Shown here in pieces: positions 57,485 through 64,000 of a stretch of DNA of 64,000 bases. This DNA is from Denitratisoma sp. (lineage in GTDB: Bacteria; Pseudomonadota; Gammaproteobacteria; Burkholderiales; Rhodocyclaceae). Numbering within the stretch: position 1 is the first letter of the stretch; every line of letters starts with the position of its first letter. The position numbers and the translations under genes were made by a program. The stretch covers positions 867,548 to 931,547 of the forward strand of contig JAVSMO010000001.1 in assembly GCA_032027165.1 (NCBI GenBank), given 5' to 3'. Under the pieces are notes generated by a model that was not told the DNA's origin, made no database searches, and saw only the letters and a list, made by a program, of their open reading frames with translations.

Positions 57485-58285
57485 CTACTGCGGCAGGGGA
57501 TCGGGATTGCCCAAGGCTGTGGTGTTGAGGCCGCCGTCGACGTAGAGAATCTCGCCGGTGATGCCGCTGGCGAGGTCGGAGAGCAAGAATGCGGCCGCAT
57601 TGCCGACTTCCTCGATGGTGACGTTCCGTCGTAACGGCGCGTGGTGCGCATTGTAGGCGAGCAGCTTGCCGAAGTTGCCGATGCCTGAGGCGGCGAGCGT
57701 CTTGATCGGTCCGGCCGAAATGGCGTTGGCACGGATGCCCTGCGGACCCAGGCAGAAGGCCAGGTAGCGCGTGCCTGCCTCGAGGCTGGCCTTGGCCAGG
57801 CCCATGGTGTTGTAGTTGGGTAGGGTGCGTTCGGCACCGAGGTAGGACAGGCACAGCAACGAGGGATGACGGCCCTTCAGCAGCATCGGCCGGGCCGCCT
57901 TGGCCAGAGCTGGGAAGCTATAGGAGGAGACGTCATGGGCGATGCGGAAAGCGTCGCGAGTAATGCCTTCGAGGAAATCGCCCTCGATGGCCTCACTCGG
58001 TGCAAAAGCGATGGAGTGAACCAGCCCCTCCAGCCCGTCCCAGTGCTTGCCGAGTTCGGCGAAGAGCGCATCGATCTGCATGTCTTCCGCCACATCGCAG
58101 GGGAAGATCAGCTTGCTGCCGAATTCATCGGCGAATTTGGCAATGCGTTCCTTGAATCGGTCGTTCTGGTAGGTGAAGGCCAGTTCGGCGCCCTCGCGAT
58201 GGCAGGCCTTGGCAATGCCATAGGCGATCGAGCGGTTGGATAGCAGGCCGGTGATGAGGATGCGTTTTCCTGCGAGGAAGCCCAT
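57485..58285 (-). CDS. fabI: FabI, enoyl-ACP reductase
   Basis: A 266-residue short-chain dehydrogenase-like enzyme. The NADH site [17 protein letters not shown] (about 10-26), V-H-S-I-A-F-A-P and the catalytic Y-x6-K in [15 protein letters not shown] are present, with [12 protein letters not shown] as the substrate loop. It does the last reduction of each fatty-acid elongation cycle. A TATAAT promoter and a pair of direct repeats precede it. Confidence 0.96.
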   Translation of the reverse strand: MGFLAGKRILITGLLSNRSIAYGIAKACHREGAELAFTYQNDRFKERIAKFADEFGSKLIFPCDVAEDMQIDALFAELGKHWDGLEGLVHSIAFAPSEAIEGDFLEGITRDAFRIAHDVSSYSFPALAKAARPMLLKGRHPSLLCLSYLGAERTLPNYNTMGLAKASLEAGTRYLAFCLGPQGIRANAISAGPIKTLAASGIGNFGKLLAYNAHHAPLRRNVTIEEVGNAAAFLLSDLASGITGEILYVDGGLNTTALGNPDPLPQ

Positions 58286-58299
58286 CGTCGAATCCCGTA

Positions 58300-58331
58300 A
58301 AAATGACCGCGTGTTTATGAAAATGACCGCG
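58300..58331 (-). repeat. Tandem 12-bp direct repeat in the fabI leader
   Basis: AAAATGACCGCG at 58300-58311 and 58320-58331, exactly 20 bases apart (about two helical turns), just downstream of the predicted fabI transcription start. Could be an operator for a dimer on one DNA face, or a leader feature. Confidence 0.7.
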
Positions 58332-58333
58332 CA

Positions 58334-58363
58334 ATTATAGCGGAGCCCGGCAGATGACGCCAA
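58334..58363 (-). promoter_or_regulatory. Sigma-70 promoter of fabI
   Basis: On the minus strand TTGGCG (58363-58358) and perfect TATAAT (58339-58334), spacer 18 bp, about 50 bases before the fabI ATG. Confidence 0.65.
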
Positions 58364-58391
58364 TTCGCCCATCCGCTACACTCCACGCACG

Positions 58392-60578
58392 ATGCGCGAA
58401 TTTCCGACGCCTGTCTGCTGGATGCTAGCCATTGCCGCACTCCTCTCCGGTTGCGGCGAGGTGTGGAACAATCCCTACCCGACTCAGGACAGCGGCAAAA
58501 ACATCCTCTACAGCGCCTTCACCGAACGCCCCAAGCACCTCGATCCGGTGCAGTCCTACAGCGAGGATGAGGCCGAGTTCAATGCGCAAGTCTACGAGCC
58601 GCCGCTGCAGTACCACTACCTGAAGCGACCTTATATGCTGATTCCGCTGACGGCAGAGACGGTGCCACGGCCGCGTACCGTGGATGCCGCCGACCGCGAC
58701 GTGCCGGCAGATTCCCCCCGCGTGGCCCACACGCTTTACGAGATCCGCATCCGGCCGGGGATTTTCTACCAGCCGCATCCGGCCTTTGCCCGCGGCTCCG
58801 ACGGAAACCTGCTCTATCACGGGCTCACGCAGAACGACCTGAAGGACATCTATACCCTGCGCGATTTCCCGCACAGCGGCACGCGCGAACTGACGGCCGA
58901 GGACTACATTTACCAGATAAAACGACTGGCTCACCCGCGCCTGCATTCGCCGGTCTTCGGACTGATGAGCGAGTACGTCGTCGGCCTGAAGGAATTCGCA
59001 GAGGCGCTGAAGGCGGAGGACAGGTCGCTGGCGGCCTCGGGGAGAAAACATGCCTGGCTCGATCTGTCGAAGATTCCGCTCGCCGGCGTCGAGCTGACGG
59101 GGAAGTACAGCTATCGCATCCGCATCAAGGGCCGCTATCCGCAGTTCGCCTACTGGTTGGCGATGAACTTCTTCGCGCCGGTGCCGATCGAGGCCGACCG
59201 CTTTTACGCCCAGCCCGGCATGGCCGACAAAAACCTGATTCTCGACTGGTACCCAGTCGGCACCGGCCCCTACATGCTGACCGAGAACAATCCCAATGCA
59301 CGAATGATCCTCGAACGCAATCCGAACTACCGAGGCGAGGACTATCCGGGCGAGGGCGAGGAGAGGGACGCTGCCGCCGGCCTGCTCGCCGATGCCGGCA
59401 AGCGCATGCCCTTCATCGACAAGGTCGTGTTCTCGCGCGAGCGTGAGGGCATCCCGTACTGGAACAAGTTCCTTCAGGGATACTACGATCTTTCCGGCAT
59501 CAGCTCCGACAGCTTCGACCAGGCCGTGCGCATTTCCGTCGAGGGTGAAGCCGGCGTTTCGCCGGAGATGACGGCAAAGGGCATCAAGCTGGTGACGTCG
59601 GTCGGCACCGCCACGCGCTATTTTGCCTTCAACTGGCTCGACCCGGTGGTCGGCGGCAACCAGGCCGACGCAACGGCACGCGAGCGGGCGAGGAAGCTGC
59701 GTCAGGCGATCTCCATTGCGCTCGACTGGGAGGAGTTCATTTCCATCTTTGCCAACGGTCGTGGCATTCCGGCGCAAGGGCCGATACCCCCCGGCATCTT
59801 CGGCTTCAGGGCGGGCGATGTCGGCATCAACCCAGTGGTGTACGACTGGGTGGACGGCACGCCGCGGCGCAAGTCTCTCGAAGCGGCAAAGAAGCTGCTC
59901 GCCGATGCCGGCTATCCGGGCGGGCGCGACGCGAAGAGCGGCCAGCCCCTGGTGCTCTATCTCGACACCACCGACCGCGGCCCCGGCGACAAGCCACGCC
60001 TGGACTGGTATCGCAAGCAGTTCGCCAAGCTGTCGATCCAGCTGGAAGTCCGCGGCACCGATTACAACCGCTTCCAGGAGAAGGTGCGCAAGGGCGCGGC
60101 GCAGATCTTCGTATGGGGTTGGAACGCAGACTATCCCGATCCGGAGAATTTCCTTTTCCTCTTTCACGGCCCGCAGAGCCGCGCCAAGTTCCAGGGCGAG
60201 AATGCCGCCAATTACGCCAACCCGGAATACGACCGGCTCTTCGAGCAGGTAAAACACATGGAGAACAGCCCGGCGCGGCAGGCACTGATCGACCGCATGA
60301 TGGCCATCCTGCGCGAGGATGCGCCCTGGTCGTTCGGCTTCCACCCGAAGGACTACAGCTTGCACCACGGCTGGGTGGCGAACCTCAAGCCGAACCACAT
60401 GGCGAGGAACGGCCTCAAGTATCAAAAGATCGATGCGGTGCAACGCGAGCGGCTGCGTGCAGCCTGGAACCGTCCGGTGCTCTGGCCGCTCGGCCTGATG
60501 GCTGCCATCCTTGCCGCCAGCGCGGCGCCGGCGGTCATCGGCTGGCGCCGCCGGGAACGATCGCAGGGGAGGGCGTAA
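58392..60578 (+). CDS. Peptide-type ABC substrate-binding lipoprotein with C-terminal membrane segment
   Basis: A 728-residue SBP_bac_5 (cluster C) binding protein. A lipobox A-L-L-S-G-C (Cys about 21) implies lipid anchoring. The body contains NILYSAFTERPKHLDPVQSYS, LTGKYSYRIRIKG, Y-P-V-G-T-G-P-Y-M-L-T-E-N-N-P and WGWNADYPDPENFLFLF, the usual peptide/opine-binding layout. It is longer than typical DppA/OppA (about 540). The end has a hydrophobic segment (WPLGLMAAILAASAAPAVIGW) followed by basic residues, unusual for a lipoprotein. Its stop overlaps the first permease start by one base (TAATG). Ligand probably a peptide-like molecule. Confidence 0.87.
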   Translation: MREFPTPVCWMLAIAALLSGCGEVWNNPYPTQDSGKNILYSAFTERPKHLDPVQSYSEDEAEFNAQVYEPPLQYHYLKRPYMLIPLTAETVPRPRTVDAADRDVPADSPRVAHTLYEIRIRPGIFYQPHPAFARGSDGNLLYHGLTQNDLKDIYTLRDFPHSGTRELTAEDYIYQIKRLAHPRLHSPVFGLMSEYVVGLKEFAEALKAEDRSLAASGRKHAWLDLSKIPLAGVELTGKYSYRIRIKGRYPQFAYWLAMNFFAPVPIEADRFYAQPGMADKNLILDWYPVGTGPYMLTENNPNARMILERNPNYRGEDYPGEGEERDAAAGLLADAGKRMPFIDKVVFSREREGIPYWNKFLQGYYDLSGISSDSFDQAVRISVEGEAGVSPEMTAKGIKLVTSVGTATRYFAFNWLDPVVGGNQADATARERARKLRQAISIALDWEEFISIFANGRGIPAQGPIPPGIFGFRAGDVGINPVVYDWVDGTPRRKSLEAAKKLLADAGYPGGRDAKSGQPLVLYLDTTDRGPGDKPRLDWYRKQFAKLSIQLEVRGTDYNRFQEKVRKGAAQIFVWGWNADYPDPENFLFLFHGPQSRAKFQGENAANYANPEYDRLFEQVKHMENSPARQALIDRMMAILREDAPWSFGFHPKDYSLHHGWVANLKPNHMARNGLKYQKIDAVQRERLRAAWNRPVLWPLGLMAAILAASAAPAVIGWRRRERSQGRA

Positions 60579-61555
60579 TGCTGGCCTACATCATCCGCCG
60601 CCTGCTCTACGCCATTCCGATCCTGATCGGCGTCAATCTTTTGACCTTCACGCTGTTCTTCGTGGTGAACACGCCCGACGACATGGCGCGCATGCAGCTC
60701 GGCATCAAGCGCGTCACACCGGAGGCCATCCAGAAGTGGAAGGCGGAGCGGGGCTATGACAAGCCGCTGCTCTACAACGGGACGGCAGAGGGCGCGGGAA
60801 AAATCACGCGCACCATCTTCTTCGAAAAGTCGGTGAAGCTCTTCGTCTTCGATTTCGGACGCGCCGACGACGGCCGCGACATCGGCCACGAAATCAGGAT
60901 GCGCATGGCGCCGAGCCTGGCTATCGCCGTGCCGGCCTTCATCCTCGGGCTCTTCGTAACGATCTCCTTTGCCCTCCTGCTGGCCTTCTTTCGCGCCACC
61001 TATCTCGATTTCTGGGGCGTGGTCATGTGCGTGGCCATGATGTCCATCTCCAGCCTGTTCTACATCATCGGCGGGCAATACCTGGTGAGCAAGGTCTGGC
61101 ATTTGGTGCCAATCTCGGGCTATGCCGGTGGCCTGGATGCCGGGCGCTTCCTGCTGCTGCCGGTAATCATCAGCGTGGTTGCCGGCATCGGCAGCAGCAC
61201 GCGCTGGTATCGCACCATTTTCCTCGAGGAGATCGGCAAGGACTACGTCCGCACGGCGCGTGCTAAGGGCCTGTCAGAATTGGCGGTGTTGTTTCGTCAT
61301 GTACTGAAGAACGCCATGATTCCGATCCTCACCGGTGTCGTCGTGGTGATCCCGCTGCTCTTCATGGGCTCGCTGCTCACCGAATCCTTCTTCGGCATTC
61401 CGGGGCTCGGTTCCTACACCATCGACGCCATCAATGCGCAGGACTTCGCCGTGGTGCGCTCGATGGTCTTCATCGGCTCGGTGCTGTACATCGCCGGCTT
61501 GCTGCTGACAGACCTGTCCTACACCCTGGTCGATCCGCGCGTGAGGCTGCAGTGA
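60578..61555 (+). CDS. ABC permease, DppB/YejB type
   Basis: A 325-residue inner-membrane protein beginning MLAYIIRRLLYAIPILIGVNLLTF, the standard start of DppB/OppB permeases. Six membrane segments, and the EAA loop as YVRTARAKGLSELAVLFRHVLKNAMIPIL (about 226-254) that contacts the ATPase. It has a longer periplasmic part after segment 1 (about 35-105), as in YejB. Coupled at both ends by one-base overlaps. Confidence 0.92.
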   Translation: MLAYIIRRLLYAIPILIGVNLLTFTLFFVVNTPDDMARMQLGIKRVTPEAIQKWKAERGYDKPLLYNGTAEGAGKITRTIFFEKSVKLFVFDFGRADDGRDIGHEIRMRMAPSLAIAVPAFILGLFVTISFALLLAFFRATYLDFWGVVMCVAMMSISSLFYIIGGQYLVSKVWHLVPISGYAGGLDAGRFLLLPVIISVVAGIGSSTRWYRTIFLEEIGKDYVRTARAKGLSELAVLFRHVLKNAMIPILTGVVVVIPLLFMGSLLTESFFGIPGLGSYTIDAINAQDFAVVRSMVFIGSVLYIAGLLLTDLSYTLVDPRVRLQ

Positions 61556-62991
61556 TGCCGATCGTCTTGTGGACCGATGCCCTGATTTTCCTCCTCATTG
61601 CCTCCGCGATCGGTGCCGGCTTCTACGTCATCCGCCGCGAATACCTGCTGGCGTCGTGGCGCCGCGTCGGCGAGAGCCGCGCCGGCATGGCGTCGCTGAC
61701 GGTGTTGGCGGCTTTCATCGCCATCGGTCTGTTGGATTCGCTGCACTATCGGCCGCGTCTCGACGACGTCTCGGGCAGGACGGCCAGCGGCTACAGCAGT
61801 GAGGTGCGCAGCGCCCTGGATGCGCTGCTGCTGCCCTTGCGGGCTGGTACCGAGAAGACCTATTCCGCACCGCTGGCCACACACCTTTATGCCAGGGAGA
61901 CGGTTGAACTGCCGGACGGCAGCCAGACGCGGGTGTTCCCGCGATTACAGCATGGCGGCGCGCACCTTGAGAACCCCGAGCAGGACTGGGGAAAGGACGT
62001 GGCCGCCCGGACCGTCCGCGGGTTGGCGTTCGCCGTGCTGGCGGGACTGACTTTTTCTGCGATCGTCGTGCAAGCGGCGGCACTGCGCTGGGGGCTTGGC
62101 TGGCAGGTAACCTGGCGCCGCATCTGGAAGGGCGACACGCAGTTTGCCTGGAATGCAGTCCTGACCGCCTTGGCGGTCCTCATGCTGCTGGCCGGGCCGG
62201 TCATTTCGCTGGCCGGCGGCTACCACGTCTTCGGCACCGACAAGGTTGGACAGGATGTGCTGTATCTCACGCTGAAGAGCATCCGCACCGGACTGGTCAT
62301 CGGTACCATCACCACGCTGTCGATGCTGCCCTTCGCGGTGGCGCTGGGCATTGTCGCCGGATATCGCGGCGGTTGGATCGACGACTTCATCCAGTATCTC
62401 TACACGACTCTGAATTCGATCCCCAGCGTGCTGCTCATTGCCGCCTCGGTGCTGATGGTTCAGGTGGCGATCGACACGCATCCGGACTGGTTTGCCACCG
62501 CAGCCCAGCGTGCCGATGCGCGCCTGCTGGCACTGTGCCTGATCCTAGGCGTGACGAGCTGGACGGGATTGTGCCGGCTGCTGCGCGCCGAGACTCTCAA
62601 GCTGCGTGAGCTGGAGTACGTTCAGGCGGCGCAGGCCTTCGGCGCCTCGCCCTCGCGCATCATGGGGCGCCACATCCTGCCCAACGTCATGCACATCGTG
62701 CTGATCGCTGTGGTGATGGACTTTTCCGGCCTGGTGCTGGCCGAGGCGGTTCTCTCCTATATCGGCATCGGCGTCGATCCCAGCACCATCAGCTTCGGCA
62801 CCATGATCAACACGGCGCGCCTCGAGCTGGCGCGCGAGCCGGTGGTCTGGTGGTCGCTGATCGCCGCCTTTGCCTTCATGTTCGTGCTGGTCCTGGCGGC
62901 CAACCTGTTTTCCGACGCGGTACGGGATGCTTTCGATCCGCGCGTTGCCAGCCGCCGTGTCGCGGCCCCGGCGCAGGAGAAGGCGGCATGA
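61555..62991 (+). CDS. ABC permease, DppC/YejE type, with long N-terminal extension
   Basis: A 478-residue permease, larger than DppC (about 300). Two N-terminal segments (ALIFLLIASAIGAGFYV; ASLTVLAAFIAIGLLDSL) flank the start of an extension reaching about residue 215, with roughly 85 residues probably outside. The core has GTDKVGQDVLYLTLKSIRTGL and EAA loop LEYVQAAQAFGASPSRIMGRHILPNVMHIV. I start at ATG 61555 rather than GTG 61552. A copy of the dispersed motif lies on its opposite strand. Confidence 0.9.
   Translation: MPIVLWTDALIFLLIASAIGAGFYVIRREYLLASWRRVGESRAGMASLTVLAAFIAIGLLDSLHYRPRLDDVSGRTASGYSSEVRSALDALLLPLRAGTEKTYSAPLATHLYARETVELPDGSQTRVFPRLQHGGAHLENPEQDWGKDVAARTVRGLAFAVLAGLTFSAIVVQAAALRWGLGWQVTWRRIWKGDTQFAWNAVLTALAVLMLLAGPVISLAGGYHVFGTDKVGQDVLYLTLKSIRTGLVIGTITTLSMLPFAVALGIVAGYRGGWIDDFIQYLYTTLNSIPSVLLIAASVLMVQVAIDTHPDWFATAAQRADARLLALCLILGVTSWTGLCRLLRAETLKLRELEYVQAAQAFGASPSRIMGRHILPNVMHIVLIAVVMDFSGLVLAEAVLSYIGIGVDPSTISFGTMINTARLELAREPVVWWSLIAAFAFMFVLVLAANLFSDAVRDAFDPRVASRRVAAPAQEKAA
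62031..62054 (-). repeat. Dispersed bipartite motif, copy 10
   Basis: Exact AAAGTCAGT-N9-ACGGCG on the minus strand, spacer CCCGCCAGC, antisense to the permease; the gene strand reads A-V-L-A-G-L-T-F. Confidence 0.85.
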
Positions 62992-64000
62992 GCCTGTTGC
63001 GCGTCGACTCCCTGCAAACTTCGCTCGCGAGTGCGGCGGGTGTCGTGCGCGCAGTCGACGATGTTTCGTTCGAGCTCGCCGCGGGAGAAACCTTTGCCCT
63101 GCTGGGCGAGTCTGGCTGCGGCAAGTCGATGACGGCGCTCTCGCTCATGCGGCTGCTGCCCGATGCCGGATCGATTGTCGGCGGGCGGGTCTTGCTGGGC
63201 GGGCGCGACCTGCTGGCCCTGTCCGAGTCGGAGATGCGCGAGGTGCGCGGCAGCGAGTTGGCGATGATCTTCCAGGAGCCTGCCACCAGCCTGAATCCGG
63301 TTCTGACCGTCGGCGAGCAGATCGTCGAAGTGCTGGAACGGCATGCATCGATGAGAGGGGCGGCCGCGCGCCGACACGCCCTGGAACTCGTTGCCGCTGT
63401 CGGCATTCCCGACCCCGGGCGTCGCCTCGGCGAGTACCCCTTCCAGCTTTCGGGCGGCATGAAGCAACGGGTCATGATCGCCATGGCGCTGGCCGGCGAT
63501 CCCGCCTTGCTGATTGCCGACGAGCCGACGACCGCGCTCGATGTGACGATCCAGGCCCAGGTGCTCGACCTGCTCGGACAGCTGCAGCGCAGCCGCGGCA
63601 TGGGGATGCTGCTTATCACACACGATCTGGGCATAGTCTCGCAGCTGGCGCAGCGGGTCGGCGTCATGTATGCAGGCGAACTGGTGGAAGTCGCCGAACG
63701 CACGGCGTTCTTCGCCTCGCCGAAACATCCTTATTCGAACAAGCTGTTTGCCGCGCTGCCGCGCCCTGAGCGGCGGGGCGCGGCGCTGGAAACGATTCCG
63801 GGCAGCGTGCCGCCGCTGTCGACGAGGTTTACCGGCTGCCGCTTCGCCGAGCGCTGCCCAAGTGTCCGGGAGCGCTGCCGGGAGGAGGTGCCATCCTGGC
63901 ATGCGGCAGAGGCGGGGCATGTCGTGCGTTGCCACCTTTACGATGCGAAGACACCGGCCGTTGAGGGAAGCGCCCGCGTCGCGGAAACGTCGTCGTTGCA
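62988..64000 (+). CDS. ABC ATPase, DppD/YejF type (runs off the window)
   Basis: At least 337 residues, open at the right edge. Walker A GESGCGKS (about 39), Q-loop M-I-F-Q-E-P, signature LSGGMKQRVMIAMALAGDP, Walker B LLIADEPTTALDVT. The peptide-transporter C-terminal motif HPYSNKLFAALP then C-R-F-A-E-R-C-P-S-V-R-E-R-C, with Cys as in DppD/OppD iron-sulfur-binding tails. The ATG overlaps the permease stop (ATGA). Because YejF is a fused double ATPase, the gene may continue with a second domain. Confidence 0.92.
   Translation, partial: MSLLRVDSLQTSLASAAGVVRAVDDVSFELAAGETFALLGESGCGKSMTALSLMRLLPDAGSIVGGRVLLGGRDLLALSESEMREVRGSELAMIFQEPATSLNPVLTVGEQIVEVLERHASMRGAAARRHALELVAAVGIPDPGRRLGEYPFQLSGGMKQRVMIAMALAGDPALLIADEPTTALDVTIQAQVLDLLGQLQRSRGMGMLLITHDLGIVSQLAQRVGVMYAGELVEVAERTAFFASPKHPYSNKLFAALPRPERRGAALETIPGSVPPLSTRFTGCRFAERCPSVRERCREEVPSWHAAEAGHVVRCHLYDAKTPAVEGSARVAETSSL

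Overview
The window is GC-rich, gene-dense DNA, most likely from a betaproteobacterium of the Rhodocyclales type (Thauera/Azoarcus-like). I infer this from the 4-hydroxybenzoyl-CoA reductase genes of anaerobic aromatic degradation, a phasin for polyhydroxyalkanoate granules, the hopanoid/squalene genes hpnCDE, molybdenum cofactor genes, many PAS-rich sensor proteins, and the order tig-clpP-clpX-lon-hupB-tRNAs-ppiD. The species cannot be named. No gene-free stretch exceeds 300 bases.

Layout. 1-0.7 kb: the last codons of an integron-type integrase, then a Phd/RelE-type toxin-antitoxin pair. 0.7-5.8 kb: a small secretin-like exported protein, then a two-gene signalling unit on the minus strand (membrane PAS sensor plus REC-PAS-GAF-PAS-HD-GYP). 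5.9-13.6 kb: a tight plus-strand operon of a YoaA-type helicase, a histidine kinase, an ATP-grasp-like protein and mobB-moeA-moaD-moaE. 13.6-24.1 kb: phasin, a multi-PAS kinase, clpB behind a clear heat-shock promoter, an atypical pyruvate kinase coupled to an MFS transporter, a diguanylate cyclase and a small Cys protein. 24.2-31.7 kb: a minus-strand run of a molybdopterin oxidoreductase, fdhD and hcrC-hcrA-hcrB. 31.9-41.9 kb: tag plus three large histidine kinases, one paired with a PhnD-like binding protein. 41.9-48.7 kb: methyltransferase, mnmH/selD, tesA/ybbA and hpnE-D-C, with an unusual run of overlapping opposite-strand genes. 48.8-57.4 kb: tRNA-Leu, then tig-clpP-clpX-lon-hupB, tRNA-Val, tRNA-Asp and ppiD. 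57.5-64 kb: fabI, then a peptide-type ABC importer cut by the window end.

How the parts fit together. The molybdenum cofactor genes (5.9-13.6 kb) could serve the molybdoenzymes at 24-32 kb, which feed 4-hydroxybenzoyl-CoA to the central intermediate benzoyl-CoA. ClpB, ClpXP, Lon, trigger factor and PpiD form a protein quality-control set, with sigma-32-like promoters visible ahead of clpB and lon. Selenophosphate synthase (selD) faces the tRNA 2-selenouridine synthase that uses its product.

The most striking signal is not a gene. A bipartite 24-bp DNA motif, AAAGTCAGT-N9-ACGGCG, occurs ten times (eight exact, two with one mismatch), about every 7 kb. It lies on both strands, inside nine unrelated genes and once between genes, with a partly conserved spacer. 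By chance far fewer than one copy is expected. Its distribution resembles a DNA uptake sequence or a chromosome-organising site rather than a promoter or protein repeat. Its function is unknown.
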